DNA of 64,000 nucleotides from Rhodovulum steppense (GCF_004339675.1 NZ_SLVM01000017.1:1-64000), one strand, 5' to 3'. Counted from the stretch's first letter, positions 16,368 to 27,003 are shown. The notes: generated by a model not told the origin, from the letters alone. Program-made: numbers and translations.

Positions 16368-17087
16368 ATGTTTCAAAGCGCATTGCGACTGATCTATCCC
16401 CCGCGCTGCGTGTCCTGCGGCGAGATGGTGGAACGCGATTTCGCCCTCTGCATGACCTGCTGGGGCCAGATGGATTTCATCGCCGGGCTGGTCTGCGATT
16501 GCTGCGGCACGCCGCTGCCGGGCGAAGATGGCGGCACGCCCGAATATTGCGACGACTGCCTGGCCCGACCGCGGCCCTGGTCGCACGGGCGCGCGGCGCT
16601 GCTGTATCGCGACAAGGCGCGCAAGATGGTTCTGTCCTTCAAGCATGCCGACCGGACCGAACTGGCGCGTCCCGCCGCCGAATGGATGCTGCGTGCGGGC
16701 CGGGCGATCCTGACGCCCGGGATGGTCGTCGCCCCGGTGCCGCTGCATCGCTGGCGGCTTTTGCGGCGGCGCTACAACCAGGCCGCGCTGTTGTCGCAAG
16801 CATTGGCCGAGGGCGCGGGTCTCGCGCATATTCCCGACCTGCTGATCCGCCGTCGCAAGACCCGGGTGCAGGACGGCATGGGGGCCGAGCAACGCTTCGC
16901 CAACCTCGCGGGCGCCATCGCCGTGCATCCCCGCCATCGCGAGCGGCTGCGCGATCGCACCGTGCTGCTGGTCGATGACGTCATGACCTCGGGCGCCACG
17001 CTGTCGGTGGCGGCCGAGGCCTGTCTTGCCGCCGGGGCCCGAGAGGTGCGGATCCTGGTTCTGGCCCGCGTTGCGAAAGCGTCCTGA
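16368..17087 (+). CDS. comF: ComF family phosphoribosyltransferase-like protein
   Basis: The 239-residue product has the N-terminal zinc-binding cysteines (PPRCVSCG, CMTCW, CDCCG, CDDC) and a C-terminal phosphoribosyltransferase domain with the PRPP loop VLLVDDVMTSGATL. ComF is linked to DNA uptake in naturally competent bacteria, although its reaction is unsettled. No other competence genes are near, and the position next to the BioC-like gene is common in this group of bacteria as far as I recall. Confidence 0.9.
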   Translation: MFQSALRLIYPPRCVSCGEMVERDFALCMTCWGQMDFIAGLVCDCCGTPLPGEDGGTPEYCDDCLARPRPWSHGRAALLYRDKARKMVLSFKHADRTELARPAAEWMLRAGRAILTPGMVVAPVPLHRWRLLRRRYNQAALLSQALAEGAGLAHIPDLLIRRRKTRVQDGMGAEQRFANLAGAIAVHPRHRERLRDRTVLLVDDVMTSGATLSVAAEACLAAGAREVRILVLARVAKAS

Positions 17088-17124
17088 ACGCCTATAGTAC
17101 CCGCCAGGCAATGGAAAACGGACC

Positions 17125-17382
17125 ATGAGATCGGTTGAAATCTATACAGCGCCGCTTTGCGGCTATTGCCACGCCGCCAAGCGGTTGTTGCAACAAAAGG
17201 GCATCAGCTATTCGGAAATCGACGTGGGCGCGCAGCCCGCGCTGCGTCAGCAGATGATGGCCCGCGCCCATGGTCGCCACACGGTTCCGCAGATCTTCAT
17301 CGGCGAGACCCATGTGGGCGGCTGCGACGAGCTTTACGCGCTGGACCGGGCGGGCAAGCTCGATCCCTTGCTGGCGGGGTGA
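17125..17382 (+). CDS. grxC: Glutaredoxin 3
   Basis: The 85-residue product is a class I dithiol glutaredoxin with an active site CGYC near residue 12 and the glutathione-binding cis-Pro motif TVPQIFI, followed by GGCDEL. It reduces disulfides with glutathione in the cytoplasm. The next gene starts six bases after its stop, so they form one unit with the amidohydrolase and MarR genes. Confidence 0.93.
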   Translation: MRSVEIYTAPLCGYCHAAKRLLQQKGISYSEIDVGAQPALRQQMMARAHGRHTVPQIFIGETHVGGCDELYALDRAGKLDPLLAG

Positions 17383-17387
17383 CGGCG

Positions 17388-18221
17388 ATGCGGGTGGCCC
17401 TGATCCAGATGACATCGGGCGATGTGCCCGAGGCCAACATCGCCCCGGCCTGCGAGATGGTGCGCCAGGCGGCGGCGGGCGGTGCGCAATTCGTGATGAC
17501 GCCCGAGGTGACCAACTGCCTGTCGTCCAGCCGGGCACAGCAGGAAAGCGTCCTGAGCCATGAAGAGGACGACCCGATGCTGTCGGCCCTGCGGCAAGAG
17601 GCGGTCAATGCCCGCATCTGGCTGCTGATCGGCTCGCTGGGTCTGAAGACGCATGACCCCGACGGACGCTTCGCCAACCGCTCCTTCCTGATCGCCCCGG
17701 ACGGGTCCATCGCCGCGAAATACGACAAGATCCACATGTTCGACGTGCAGATCACCGAAACCGAAAGCTACCGCGAATCGGAAGGCTACCGGCCCGGCGA
17801 CCGCGCGGTGGTGGCGCCGACTCCCTTCGGCAGGATCGGTCTGTCGATCTGCTACGATCTGCGCTTTCCCCATCTCTACCGCGCGCTGGCCCAGGGCGGG
17901 GCCGAGATCCTGACCATTCCTGCCGCCTTCTCGCCGGTGACGGGTGCGGCGCATTGGGAAACGCTGCTGCGCGCCCGCGCGATCGAGACCGGATGTTATG
18001 TGCTTGCGCCCGCGCAATGCGGGCTGCACCCCGCGACCGAGGGCCGCCCGCGCCGGACCCATGGCCATTCGCTGGCCGTGGCCCCCTGGGGCGAGGTGCT
18101 GGCCGATGGCGGCACGGCGCCCGGCATCACCTATGTCCAGATCGACCGGCAGGAGGTGGCGCGCGCCCGGGCCCGCGTGCCCTCGATCACCCATGACCGG
18201 CCCTTCGCGCCGCCCTCGTGA
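17388..18221 (+). CDS. Carbon-nitrogen hydrolase (nitrilase superfamily, Nit1/Nit2-like)
   Basis: The 277-residue product has the Glu-Lys-Cys catalytic triad: Glu in MTPEVTN, Lys in KYDKIHMFD and Cys in SICYDLRFP. The sequence is closest to the Nit branch, which includes deaminated-glutathione amidase and omega-amidase. Sitting directly behind a glutaredoxin gene favours the deaminated-glutathione repair role, but this is inference. The ATG at 17388 was preferred over the overlapping GTG at 17379. Confidence 0.87.
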   Translation: MRVALIQMTSGDVPEANIAPACEMVRQAAAGGAQFVMTPEVTNCLSSSRAQQESVLSHEEDDPMLSALRQEAVNARIWLLIGSLGLKTHDPDGRFANRSFLIAPDGSIAAKYDKIHMFDVQITETESYRESEGYRPGDRAVVAPTPFGRIGLSICYDLRFPHLYRALAQGGAEILTIPAAFSPVTGAAHWETLLRARAIETGCYVLAPAQCGLHPATEGRPRRTHGHSLAVAPWGEVLADGGTAPGITYVQIDRQEVARARARVPSITHDRPFAPPS

Positions 18222-18661
18222 CCGAGATCGGCGACAGCCTGGCCGTGACGATCTTCAGCGAGATCTTCATGGCCGACCAGCTGGCGCGCAACCGGATCGC
18301 GCGGGCGCTGCCCAAGGGGATGGAACTCAGCCATTTCTCGGTCCTGAACCACCTGGCCCGGATCAACGAGGAACGCAGCCCCGCCCAGCTTGCCGCGACC
18401 TTCCATGTCACGCGGGGCGCGATGACCAACACGCTGAACCGGCTGGACTGGGCGGGCCATGTCCATATCCGCCCCGACTGGGACGACGCGCGGCGCAAGA
18501 TGGTCTCGATCAGCCCCTCGGGCCGGGCCGCGCGCGATGTCGCGATCCAGGCCATGACCCCGGTCCTGGCCGAGGCCGTGGCCGATATCGGCGAGGACCG
18601 GCTGCGCGCCGCGCTGCCCGTCCTGCGCATGCTGCGCCAGAAGCTGGAAGGCCCGCGCTAG
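18218..18661 (+). CDS. MarR-family transcriptional regulator
   Basis: The 147-residue product shows the MarR winged helix: [41 protein letters not shown], then the wing [17 protein letters not shown]. It begins at a GTG that overlaps the stop of the amidohydrolase (GTGA). The ligand and targets are unknown. Its stop overlaps the stop of the convergent ubiG. Confidence 0.88.
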   Translation: MTEIGDSLAVTIFSEIFMADQLARNRIARALPKGMELSHFSVLNHLARINEERSPAQLAATFHVTRGAMTNTLNRLDWAGHVHIRPDWDDARRKMVSISPSGRAARDVAIQAMTPVLAEAVADIGEDRLRAALPVLRMLRQKLEGPR

Positions 18662-19404
18662 GCGGGCTTCACCGACGCCGTGACGTAGTTCACCGACAGA
18701 TCCCGGCTCGACAGCGACCAGCCCCAGGTGATCGGGTTGAACACGAAGCCGGTGCGGTCCACAGGTTTCAGCCCGGCCTGTTCCAGCAAGCGGCACAACT
18801 CGTCCGGCGTGATGAACTTGGACCATTCATGCGTGCCCTTGGGCAGCCAGCGCATGACATATTCCGCCCCGACAATCGCCATCGCAAAGCTTTTCGGGTT
18901 GCGGTTGATCGTCGAACACAGATGCAGCCCGCCCGGTTTCAACAGCTTCCGGCAGGCGGTCAGATAGGCCAGCGGGTCGGACACATGCTCGACCACTTCC
19001 ATGTTCAGCACCACGTCGAACTGTTCGCCCGCCTCGGCCAGCGCCTCGGCGGTGGTGTGGCGATAGTCGATCATCAGCCCCGATTGTTCGGCATGGATGC
19101 GCGCGACGGGAATGTTGCGCGCCGCCGCATCCGCACCCACCACGGTTGCCCCCAGGCGCGCCATCGGCTCGGACAACAGCCCGCCGCCGCAGCCGATATC
19201 CAGCAGGCGCAGCCCCCTGAACGGCATCTCGGCCGAAAGGTCACGGTCGAATTCCGCCGCGATCTGGCGGCTGATATAGTCCAGCCGACAGGGGTTGAGC
19301 ATGTGCAGCGGCTTGAACTTGCCATTCGGATCCCACCATTCGGCGGCCATCGCCTCGAATTTCGCGACTTCCGTGGGGTCGACGGTCGTTTCGGCTCCTT
19401 GCAT
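18658..19404 (-). CDS. ubiG: Ubiquinone biosynthesis O-methyltransferase
   Basis: UbiG carries out both O-methylations in ubiquinone synthesis. The 248-residue product has SAM motif [21 protein letters not shown], the [13 protein letters not shown] motif, and the family-typical [15 protein letters not shown] and [10 protein letters not shown] segments. The ATG at 19404 has GGAG six bases upstream; longer frames to 20274 run antisense over the next gene. The UbiH-like hydroxylase at 48614 would act in the same pathway. Confidence 0.95.
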   Translation of the reverse strand: MQGAETTVDPTEVAKFEAMAAEWWDPNGKFKPLHMLNPCRLDYISRQIAAEFDRDLSAEMPFRGLRLLDIGCGGGLLSEPMARLGATVVGADAAARNIPVARIHAEQSGLMIDYRHTTAEALAEAGEQFDVVLNMEVVEHVSDPLAYLTACRKLLKPGGLHLCSTINRNPKSFAMAIVGAEYVMRWLPKGTHEWSKFITPDELCRLLEQAGLKPVDRTGFVFNPITWGWSLSSRDLSVNYVTASVKPA

Positions 19405-19475
19405 CGCGGGCTCCGTTCCTGTCTTCTGTATCAATGCCCTTGGGGCGTGTGGCTTTCGCGTTATATAGGCGGCGC

Positions 19476-20465
19476 ATGGACAAATCGGCAGGCCAAAAGC
19501 GCGCATCGCAACTTCTTTACCCGCCGGTCGATCCGTTCGACCAGCGCATGCTGGACGTAGGCGACGGCCACCGTCTTTATGTCGAGCAATGTGGCCATCC
19601 CGACGGCATCCCCGTCGTCGTCCTGCATGGCGGACCCGGCGGCGGGTGCAGCCCGGCGATGCGGCGCTATTTCGATCCCGAGGAATTCCGCATCGTCCTG
19701 TTCGATCAGCGCGGCTGCGGCCGCTCGCGGCCGCATGCCAGCGTGTCGGCCAACACCACCTGGCACCTGGTTCGGGACATCGAGGCGATCCGCACCGCGC
19801 TGGGCATCGAGCGCTGGGTGCTGTTCGGCGGAAGCTGGGGCGCCACGCTCGCGCTGATCTATGCCCAGACCCATCCCGACCGCGTGGCCTATCTGGCGCT
19901 GCGCGGGGTGTTCCTGATGACCCAGGCAGAGCTTGACTGGTTCTATGGCGGCGGCGCGGGGCAGTTCTGGCCCGATCTCTGGGCGCGTTTCGCCGAGATG
20001 ATCCCCCAGGACGAACGCGGCGACATGATCGGGGCCTATCATCGGCGACTGTTCTCGGGCGACCTGATGATGGAGACGCGCTTTGCCCGCGCCTGGGCAT
20101 CCTGGGAAAACGCGCTGGCCTCGATCGACCACGAAGGCCCGCTGGGCGAGGCGCCGGCCGATTACGCCCGCGCCTTTGCCCGGCTCGAGAATCACTATTT
20201 CCGCAATCGCGGCTTTCTGGACCGGGACGGGCAGCTTCTGCAGGACATCCCCCTGATCGCGCATATCCCCGCAACCATCGTGCAGGGCCGTTACGACATG
20301 GTCTGCCCGCCCGCCGCCGCCTGGCGGCTGGCTGAACGCTGGGGCCGGGCGGATCTGCGGATGGTGCCGCTGGCCGGGCATGCCCTGTCCGAACCCGGGA
20401 TCAGCGCCGAGTTGGTACGCACCATGCACGGCGTCCAGCGGCAAGCGGCGGCCTTGGGGCTGTGA
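19476..20465 (+). CDS. pip: Proline iminopeptidase
   Basis: The 329-residue alpha/beta-hydrolase matches the prolyl aminopeptidase family, which frees N-terminal proline from peptides. It shows the oxyanion motif [10 protein letters not shown], the nucleophile elbow [10 protein letters not shown], the acid in GRYDMVCP and the His in PLAGHALSE. The start at 19476 is set by family length; no strong ribosome-binding site is seen. It is divergent from ubiG and overlaps the next gene by four bases. Confidence 0.92.
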   Translation: MDKSAGQKRASQLLYPPVDPFDQRMLDVGDGHRLYVEQCGHPDGIPVVVLHGGPGGGCSPAMRRYFDPEEFRIVLFDQRGCGRSRPHASVSANTTWHLVRDIEAIRTALGIERWVLFGGSWGATLALIYAQTHPDRVAYLALRGVFLMTQAELDWFYGGGAGQFWPDLWARFAEMIPQDERGDMIGAYHRRLFSGDLMMETRFARAWASWENALASIDHEGPLGEAPADYARAFARLENHYFRNRGFLDRDGQLLQDIPLIAHIPATIVQGRYDMVCPPAAAWRLAERWGRADLRMVPLAGHALSEPGISAELVRTMHGVQRQAAALGL

Positions 20466-21109
20466 GCATCAACATCCGCTTCTGGGACAGGCTTGCACGC
20501 CGCTACGCGCGCATGCCGCTGCGCGATCCCGAAACCTATGAGCGCAAGCTGGCGATGACCCGCGCCCATCTTGCCCCCGGCGCGCGCGTGTTCGAGATCG
20601 GCTGCGGCACCGGCACGACCGCGCTCAAACACGCCCCCCATGCGGGCCATGTCACCGCCATCGACTGTTCCGCCAACATGATCGGGATCGCGCGCGACAA
20701 GGCCGCGGCCGAAGGCATCGCCAATGTCACCTTCGAAGTCGCCAGCCTTGAGGACATGCCCGACACGCCCGGCGCCTGGGACATGGTGATGGCGCATAAC
20801 GTGCTGCACCTCTTGCCCGACCGCCCCGGCGCGCTGCTGCGCATCCACCGCATGCTGAAACCCGGCGGCGCGTTCGTCTCCTCCACCGCCTGCGCCGCGC
20901 GCGCGCCCTGGGCATTCCGCGCCATCGTCCGGACCGGCCACGCGCTGCGCCTGCTGCCGCTGTTCAACTTCCTGACCGAGGACGGGCTGAAGGCCGAGAT
21001 CGAGGCCGCCGGGTTCGAGATCGCCGAGGAATGGCTGCCGCCTGGCGGCCGGTCGGCGCTGTTCCTGATCGCGCGGAAGAAAAACGAGCTACCGAGAGGT
21101 CCATCGTAG
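20462..21109 (+). CDS. Class I SAM-dependent methyltransferase
   Basis: The 215-residue product has SAM motif I FEIGCGTGTTALKHA, the acidic residue in VTAIDCSANMI, and the post-II motif DMVMAHNVLHLL, with an RMLKPGG segment. It resembles small-molecule methyltransferases of the UbiE/BioC group. The substrate cannot be told. It starts at a GTG that overlaps the stop of pip. Confidence 0.85.
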   Translation: MSINIRFWDRLARRYARMPLRDPETYERKLAMTRAHLAPGARVFEIGCGTGTTALKHAPHAGHVTAIDCSANMIGIARDKAAAEGIANVTFEVASLEDMPDTPGAWDMVMAHNVLHLLPDRPGALLRIHRMLKPGGAFVSSTACAARAPWAFRAIVRTGHALRLLPLFNFLTEDGLKAEIEAAGFEIAEEWLPPGGRSALFLIARKKNELPRGPS

Positions 21110-21121
21110 AGAGGGAGAGCC

Positions 21122-21436
21122 ATGAAAGGCGAAGGCTGGAGTCTTGGCCCTGTGTGGGTTGGCCTAATTTCGTTGGTTGTTGCTACGGTCTCCTTTTTTG
21201 TTGGTGTCAATCAAGGCATTGAGGCCGCGCCAGAAGTGGCAGCAGCCGAGCGCGAAAGTGCAGAGTCGTTCCAGCGCTGGGTGGAGGAAGAATCAGAAAA
21301 AAGGCCTTGGTATCCTAGCGACCGATACGAGGCTTGTGACCGGATGTTTGAGTGGGCAGCGGACATCATTGATCAGGAGAGAATGGAGCAGATGCGGAAC
21401 GAAGAGCCAATTGGCGATCCATATCGTGATCGCTAG
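21122..21436 (+). CDS. Hypothetical single-pass membrane protein
   Basis: The 104-residue product has one strong hydrophobic helix near the N-terminus (about residues 10-28: VWVGLISLVVATVSFFVG) and a charged soluble tail with several Trp, Tyr and acidic residues. GGGAGAGCC before the ATG is a good ribosome-binding site. Base and codon use are clearly less GC-rich than the flanking genes, with codons such as cta, ttt and gtt. I do not recognise the protein. It looks like a recent insertion between the methyltransferase and the rimP operon. Confidence 0.65.
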   Translation: MKGEGWSLGPVWVGLISLVVATVSFFVGVNQGIEAAPEVAAAERESAESFQRWVEEESEKRPWYPSDRYEACDRMFEWAADIIDQERMEQMRNEEPIGDPYRDR

Positions 21437-21470
21437 CGGCTTGCGTCATTGATCCCGCCGAACAATCTCC

Positions 21471-21499
21471 TTGCACAAACGCCCCGTTCCGCCTATATC
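21471..21499 (+). promoter_or_regulatory. Promoter of the rimP-nusA-infB operon
   Basis: TTGCAC (21471-21476), a 17-base spacer and TATATC (21494-21499) make a good sigma-70-type promoter. The predicted start near 21506 gives a leader of about 88 bases that contains the terminator-like hairpin at 21556-21578. Confidence 0.55.
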
Positions 21500-21555
21500 G
21501 CCCTCAACAACGGCGGTTCGGCCTCCACACCCGATCCTCCACCGGTGAGTTTCGC

Positions 21556-21578
21556 ACGGGCCGTTGGCCCGTTTTTTT
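21556..21578 (+). terminator. Terminator-like attenuator in the rimP leader
   Basis: ACGGGCC and GGCCCGT form a 7-bp stem with a GTT loop, followed at once by seven T residues. The hairpin ends only about 16 bases before the rimP ATG and lies downstream of a good promoter, so it probably attenuates the operon instead of ending an upstream transcript. Upstream AACGGC (21509-21514) can pair with GCCGTT (21560-21565), which would disrupt the terminator stem. This resembles the rimP leader element reported in alphaproteobacteria. Confidence 0.65.
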
Positions 21579-21593
21579 GTGTCTGGAACAGCC

Positions 21594-22187
21594 ATGTCCG
21601 ACCTCATCGCCAAGACTGCCATGGACCGGCGCCTTGCCGGAATCCTGACCCCCGTGATCGAGGGGCTGGGGTTCGAGCTGGTGCGCATCCGGTTGATGGG
21701 CGGCAATACCAAGACGCTGCAGATCATGGCCGAACGCCCCGAAGGCGGCATCGAGGTGGACGAATGCGCCCGGATCTCGACCGCGGTCTCGGCCGTTCTG
21801 GATGTCGAGGACCCGCTCGAGGACGCCTATACGCTGGAGGTGTCCAGCCCCGGCATCGACCGCCCCTTGACCCGGCTCAAGGATTTCGCGGTCTGGGAGG
21901 GCCATGAGGCAAAGATCGAGACGACCGAGATGATCGACGGCCGCCGCCGCTTCAAGGGCGTGCTGGCCGGTGTCGAGAATGACGAGGTGCTGATCGAGAT
22001 CGACGGGCCGGACGGGCAGCCGGTGACCATCGGGCTGGAGTATGACTGGCTGTCGGACGCCAAGCTTGTGCTGACCGACGAACTGATCCGCGAGATGCTG
22101 CGCGCCCGCAAGGCCGCCGGCATCATCGACGAGGACGATTTTGACGAGATCGAGACGGACGAGGGTTCCGTCGCGCAGGAGGACTGA
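21594..22187 (+). CDS. rimP: Ribosome maturation factor RimP
   Basis: RimP helps assemble the 30S subunit. The 197-residue product has the family pattern: an N-terminal alpha/beta domain ([47 protein letters not shown]) and a C-terminal SH3-like barrel, then an acidic tail. The ATG at 21594 directly follows the leader hairpin. nusA begins three bases after its stop codon. The operon order rimP-nusA-ylxR-infB is standard. Confidence 0.95.
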   Translation: MSDLIAKTAMDRRLAGILTPVIEGLGFELVRIRLMGGNTKTLQIMAERPEGGIEVDECARISTAVSAVLDVEDPLEDAYTLEVSSPGIDRPLTRLKDFAVWEGHEAKIETTEMIDGRRRFKGVLAGVENDEVLIEIDGPDGQPVTIGLEYDWLSDAKLVLTDELIREMLRARKAAGIIDEDDFDEIETDEGSVAQED

Positions 22188-22190
22188 GAC

Positions 22191-23819
22191 ATGGCGATTA
22201 CCTCTGCCAACCAGCTTGAACTGCTCCAGACCGCCGAGGCGGTGGCGCGGGAAAAGATGATCGACCCCGATCTGGTGGTGCAGGCGATGGAAGAATCCCT
22301 CGCCCGGGCCGCCAAGTCGCGCTACGGCTCGGAAATGGACATCCGCGTGTCCATCGACCGCAAGACCGGCCGGGCGACCTTCACCCGGGTGCGCACCGTG
22401 GTCGAGGATGACGCGCTGGAGAATTACCAGGCCGAACTGACCGTCGCGCAGGCCAAACAGTTTCTCGACGATCCCAAGGTTGGCGATACCATCGTGGACG
22501 AGGTGCCGCCCGTCGAAATGGGCCGGATCGCCGCGCAAAGCGCCAAGCAGGTGATCCTGCAGAAGGTCCGCGAGGCCGAGCGCGACCGCCAGTTCGAGGA
22601 ATTCAAGGACCGCGTCGGCACGATCATCAACGGCCAGGTCAAGCGCGAGGAATACGGCAACGTCATCGTCGATATCGGCCGGGGCGAGGGCATCCTGCGC
22701 CGCAACGAAAAGATCGGCCGCGAAAGCTATCGCCCGAACGATCGCATCCGCTGCTTCATCAAGGATGTCCGCCGCGAAACCCGCGGCCCGCAGGTGTTCC
22801 TGAGCCGCACCGCGCCCGAGTTCATGGCCGAACTCTTCAAGATGGAAGTGCCGGAAATCTACGACGGCATCATCGAGATCAAGGCCGTGGCCCGCGACCC
22901 GGGCAGCCGCGCCAAGATCGCCGTGATTTCCTATGACAACTCGATCGACCCCGTGGGCGCCTGCGTCGGGATGCGCGGCAGCCGCGTGCAGGCCGTCGTG
23001 AACGAGCTTCAGGGCGAGAAGATCGACATCATCCCCTGGAACGAGGATCAGGCCACCTTCCTGGTGAACGCGCTGCAACCCGCCGAGGTCAGCAAGGTCG
23101 TCATCGACGAGGAGGCCGGCAAGATCGAGGTCGTGGTCCCCGACGAGCAGCTATCGCTGGCCATCGGTCGGCGCGGCCAGAACGTGCGACTGGCCAGCCA
23201 GCTGACCGGGCTCGACATCGACATCATGACCGAGGCCGAGGAAAGCCAGCGCCGCCAGGCCGAGTTCGAGGAACGCACGCGGCTCTTCATGGACACGCTG
23301 GACCTTGACGAGTTCTTCGCCCAGCTCCTGGTCTCGGAAGGCTTCACCAATCTCGAAGAGGTGGCCTATGTCGATCTCGACGAGCTTCTGGTGATCGAGG
23401 GCGTGGACGAGGACACCGCCGGAGAGCTTCAGGCCCGCGCCCGCGACCATCTCGAAGAGCAGAATCGCAAGGCGTTGGAACATGCCCGTGAACTGGGCGT
23501 CGAGGACAGCCTGGTTGAATTCGAGGGCCTGACGCCCCAGATGCTCGAAGCACTGGCCGAGGACGGCATCAAGACGCTTGAGGACTTCGCCACCTGCGCC
23601 GACTGGGAACTGGCCGGCGGCTGGACCACGGTCGATGGCCAGCGGGTCAAGGATGACGGTATCCTCGAAAAGTTCGACATGTCGCTGGAAGAGGCACAGA
23701 CCCTGGTGATGACCGCGCGGGTTCTGCTGGGCTGGGTCGATCCCACCGAGATCGAGGACGACGCCGAGGACGAGGCCGACGCCGAAGAGGAAGAGGGCGA
23801 AGAGGAGGCCGGAGCCTGA
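22191..23819 (+). CDS. nusA: Transcription termination/antitermination factor NusA
   Basis: NusA binds RNA polymerase and controls pausing, termination and antitermination. The 542-residue product has the N-terminal polymerase-binding domain, an S1 domain (about 130-200), two KH domains ([18 protein letters not shown] and [18 protein letters not shown]), and C-terminal helix-hairpin-helix repeats, ending in a strongly acidic tail. If the leader hairpin is an attenuator, NusA could feed back on its own synthesis, which is inference. Confidence 0.97.
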   Translation: MAITSANQLELLQTAEAVAREKMIDPDLVVQAMEESLARAAKSRYGSEMDIRVSIDRKTGRATFTRVRTVVEDDALENYQAELTVAQAKQFLDDPKVGDTIVDEVPPVEMGRIAAQSAKQVILQKVREAERDRQFEEFKDRVGTIINGQVKREEYGNVIVDIGRGEGILRRNEKIGRESYRPNDRIRCFIKDVRRETRGPQVFLSRTAPEFMAELFKMEVPEIYDGIIEIKAVARDPGSRAKIAVISYDNSIDPVGACVGMRGSRVQAVVNELQGEKIDIIPWNEDQATFLVNALQPAEVSKVVIDEEAGKIEVVVPDEQLSLAIGRRGQNVRLASQLTGLDIDIMTEAEESQRRQAEFEERTRLFMDTLDLDEFFAQLLVSEGFTNLEEVAYVDLDELLVIEGVDEDTAGELQARARDHLEEQNRKALEHARELGVEDSLVEFEGLTPQMLEALAEDGIKTLEDFATCADWELAGGWTTVDGQRVKDDGILEKFDMSLEEAQTLVMTARVLLGWVDPTEIEDDAEDEADAEEEEGEEEAGA

Positions 23820-23832
23820 TCCAGGGCTCCGG
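23809..23832 (+). repeat. Hairpin across the nusA stop codon
   Basis: CCGGAGCC (23809-23816) pairs with GGCTCCGG (23825-23832), enclosing the nusA stop codon in an 8-base loop. There is no T-run. It ends at the edge of the G-rich ribosome-binding region of the next gene, so it may influence coupling between the two. Confidence 0.45.
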
Positions 23833-23841
23833 GGGGCCGAC

Positions 23842-24462
23842 ATGGGCCGAGCAGGCGCGCGAAAACCTGACGGCGAGCCGGAGCGGCGCTGCATCGCCAC
23901 CGGCGAGGTGCAGCCGAAGGCGGGGCTGATCCGCTTCGTCGTCGGCCCCGACGACCAGATCGTGCCTGACCTTGCGGCCAAGCTGCCCGGCCGGGGCATC
24001 TGGGTCGCGGCGGATCGCGACGCGCTGGAGCTGGCGGTCCGCAAGCGGCTGTTCGCGCGGGCGGCGAAACGGCAGGTCAGCCTGCCCGAGGGGCTTGTCG
24101 ATCTGGTCGAGGCCGGGCTGTTGCGCCGGGTGGTCGAGGGGCTGTCGCTGGCGCGCAAGGCCGGGCAGGCGGTGGTCGGGTATGAAAAGGTCAAGGGCTG
24201 GCTCGACAGCGGCCAGGCCGCCGTTCTGGTCCAGGCCAGCGACGGGTCGGAACGGGGCAAGACCAAGCTCAGGCCCCCGCAGCGCGAGGGCGCCTATATC
24301 GACTGCCTGACCGCCCGGGAAATCGGTTTGGCTTTCGGCCGGGAACATGTGATACATGGCGCGCTTGCGGCTGGCGGACTCACGGAACGTGTAGTAGAGG
24401 ATGCCGCCAAGCTTTCGGGCGTCCGCAAGTGGATCGGGGGAGAGACCCCCGGAAAGGGTTGA
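23842..24462 (+). CDS. RNA-binding protein, YlxR (DUF448) fused to an L7Ae-like domain
   Basis: The 206-residue product begins with a YlxR/DUF448 domain ([41 protein letters not shown]) and continues into an L7Ae/YlxQ-like RNA-binding domain ([32 protein letters not shown]). In Bacillus these are two separate small proteins in the same operon position. Here they are one chain, as is usual in alphaproteobacteria. A role in translation or RNA metabolism fits the operon but is not settled. Confidence 0.88.
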   Translation: MGRAGARKPDGEPERRCIATGEVQPKAGLIRFVVGPDDQIVPDLAAKLPGRGIWVAADRDALELAVRKRLFARAAKRQVSLPEGLVDLVEAGLLRRVVEGLSLARKAGQAVVGYEKVKGWLDSGQAAVLVQASDGSERGKTKLRPPQREGAYIDCLTAREIGLAFGREHVIHGALAAGGLTERVVEDAAKLSGVRKWIGGETPGKG

Positions 24463-24469
24463 AGACCGA

Positions 24470-26980
24470 ATGAGCGATACTGACGGCAAGAAGACACTGG
24501 GTTTGCGTGGCGGCTCGCGGTCCGGCCAGGTGAAGCAGAGCTTCAGCCATGGCCGTACCAAGAACGTGGTCGTCGAGACCAAGCGCAAGCGCGTGGTCGT
24601 GCCCAAGCCCGGTGCAGCCAAGACTGGCGGGGCCGCCGGAGGGGGCGCGTCGGGCGGCGACCCGGCCAAGCGTCCTGCCGGCATCTCCGATTCCGAGATG
24701 GAGCGCCGTCTGAGGGCTTTGCAGGCCGCCAAGGCGCGCGAGGCCGATGAGGCCATCCAGCGCGAGGAAGACGAAAAGCGTCGCGAGGAAGAGCGCCAGC
24801 GTCGCCGCGAAGAGGCCGAGGCGAAGGAGCGCGAGCAGCGCGAGATCGAAGAGGCCGCGCGCCGCAAGTCCGAAGAGGAAGAAGAGCGCCGTCGCAAGGA
24901 AAGCGATGCCGCCGCTGCCGCTGCCAAACCCGCCGCCAAGCCCGTCGAGGCGCCTGCTGCCGCAGAGGCTGCGGTCGATCCGGCCAAGGCCGGTGCCAAG
25001 GCCGGGCTGCGCAAACCCGAGCGCGAGCGTGATCGGGTCGAGGAGCGCCCGGCCCGCGCCAAGGCCAAGGACGACGCCCGCAGGTCGGGCAAGCTGACCG
25101 TGAACCAGGCGCTGGCGGGCGGCGAGGGCGGCCGTCAGCGGTCGCTCGCCGCGATGAAGCGCAAGCAGGAACGGCTGCGCCAGAAGGCGATGGGCGGGGC
25201 CGATGCCCGCGAGAAGGTCGTGCGCGACGTGCAGGTGCCCGAGACCATCGTGGTCCAGGAACTGGCCAACCGGATGGCCGAACGCGCCGCCGACGTGGTC
25301 AAGGCCCTGATGAAGATGGGCATGATGGTGACCCAGAACCAGACGATCGACGTGGATACCGCCGAGCTGATCGTCGAGGAATTCGGCCACCGGATCGTGC
25401 GCGTGTCCGATTCCGACGTCGAGGACGTGATCGACACCGTCGACGACAAGGCCGAGGATCTCGAGCCGCGCCCGCCGGTCATCACGATCATGGGCCATGT
25501 CGACCACGGCAAGACCTCGCTGCTGGACGCGATCCGCGACGCCAAGGTCGTTGCGGGCGAGGCCGGCGGCATCACCCAGCATATCGGCGCCTATCAGGTT
25601 CAGACCGATGGCGGCGCCACGCTGACCTTCCTCGACACGCCCGGCCACGCGGCGTTCACGTCCATGCGCGCCCGCGGCGCGCAGGTGACGGATATCGTCG
25701 TGCTTGTGGTCGCCGCCGACGACGCGGTGATGCCGCAGACCGTCGAGGCGATCAACCACGCCAAGGCCGCCAAGGTGCCGATGATCGTGGCGATCAACAA
25801 GATCGACAAGCCCTCGGCCAACCCGACCAAGGTGCGCACCGACCTGTTGCAGCACGAGGTGGTGGTCGAGCAGATGTCGGGCGAGGTCCAGGATGTCGAG
25901 GTCTCGGCGATCACCGGCCAGGGGCTGGACGAATTGCTGGAAGCCATCGCGCTTCAGGCCGAGATCCTCGAACTCAAGGCAAACCCGAGCCGCGCCGCCG
26001 AAGGCGCCGTGATCGAGGCGCAGCTCGACGTGGGCCGCGGCCCGGTCGCGACCGTGCTGGTCCAGAAGGGCACCCTGCGGAAGGGCGACATCTTCGTCGT
26101 GGGCGAGCAATGGGGCAAGGTCCGCGCGCTCATCAACGACAAGGGCGAGCGCGTCGAGGAGGCCGGTCCCTCGGTTCCGGTCGAGGTGCTGGGCCTGAAC
26201 GGCACGCCCGAGGCGGGCGACGTCCTGAACGTGGTCGAGACCGAGGCCCAGGCCCGCGAGATCGCCGAATACCGCGAGTCCAAGTCCAAGGAGAAGCGCG
26301 CCGCCGCCGGGGCCGCCACGACGCTGGAACAGCTCATGGCCAAGGCCAAGGAGGACCAGAACGTCGCCGAGCTGCCGATCCTGGTCAAGGCCGACGTGCA
26401 GGGCTCGGCCGAGGCGATCGTCCAGGCGATGGAAAAGATCGGCAATGACGAGGTGCGCGTGCGCGTGCTGCATGCCGGTGTCGGCGCCATCACCGAAAGC
26501 GATGTGGGCCTTGCCGAGGCGTCCGGCGCCCCGATCATGGGCTTCAACGTGCGTGCCAACGCCCCCGCCCGCAGCGCCGCCAACCAGAAGGGCGTCGAGA
26601 TCCGCTATTACAGCGTGATCTACGATCTCGTGGACGATGTGAAGGCGGCGGCCTCGGGCCTGCTGTCGGCCGAGATCCGCGAGACCTTCATCGGCTACGC
26701 CCAGATCCGCGAGGTCTTCAAGGTCTCGAATGTCGGCAAGGTTGCGGGCTGTCTGGTCACCGAAGGCGTGGCGCGGCGCTCCGCCGGGGTGCGCCTGCTG
26801 CGCGACAACGTGGTGATCCACGAAGGCACGCTGAAGACGCTCAAGCGCTTCAAGGACGAGGTGGCAGAGGTCCAGTCGGGCCAGGAATGCGGCATGGCCT
26901 TCGAGAATTACGACGACATCCGCCAGGGCGACATCATCGAGATCTTCGAACGCCAGGAGGTCGAGCGCAAGCTCGCCTGA
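24470..26980 (+). CDS. infB: Translation initiation factor IF-2
   Basis: IF-2 is the GTPase that brings initiator tRNA to the 30S subunit. The 836-residue product has a long charged, low-complexity N-terminal region with Glu/Arg/Lys-rich repeats (about 80-230), the IF2-N domain, and the GTPase core with G1 [10 protein letters not shown]3 DTPGH and G4 NKID, then the beta-barrel and C-terminal domains. The start at 24470 is followed by the typical [14 protein letters not shown] opening; the longer frame from 24401 overlaps ylxR. Confidence 0.97.
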   Translation: MSDTDGKKTLGLRGGSRSGQVKQSFSHGRTKNVVVETKRKRVVVPKPGAAKTGGAAGGGASGGDPAKRPAGISDSEMERRLRALQAAKAREADEAIQREEDEKRREEERQRRREEAEAKEREQREIEEAARRKSEEEEERRRKESDAAAAAAKPAAKPVEAPAAAEAAVDPAKAGAKAGLRKPERERDRVEERPARAKAKDDARRSGKLTVNQALAGGEGGRQRSLAAMKRKQERLRQKAMGGADAREKVVRDVQVPETIVVQELANRMAERAADVVKALMKMGMMVTQNQTIDVDTAELIVEEFGHRIVRVSDSDVEDVIDTVDDKAEDLEPRPPVITIMGHVDHGKTSLLDAIRDAKVVAGEAGGITQHIGAYQVQTDGGATLTFLDTPGHAAFTSMRARGAQVTDIVVLVVAADDAVMPQTVEAINHAKAAKVPMIVAINKIDKPSANPTKVRTDLLQHEVVVEQMSGEVQDVEVSAITGQGLDELLEAIALQAEILELKANPSRAAEGAVIEAQLDVGRGPVATVLVQKGTLRKGDIFVVGEQWGKVRALINDKGERVEEAGPSVPVEVLGLNGTPEAGDVLNVVETEAQAREIAEYRESKSKEKRAAAGAATTLEQLMAKAKEDQNVAELPILVKADVQGSAEAIVQAMEKIGNDEVRVRVLHAGVGAITESDVGLAEASGAPIMGFNVRANAPARSAANQKGVEIRYYSVIYDLVDDVKAAASGLLSAEIRETFIGYAQIREVFKVSNVGKVAGCLVTEGVARRSAGVRLLRDNVVIHEGTLKTLKRFKDEVAEVQSGQECGMAFENYDDIRQGDIIEIFERQEVERKLA

Positions 26981-27003
26981 TCCCGCGGCCAGAGCGAACC
27001 ACC

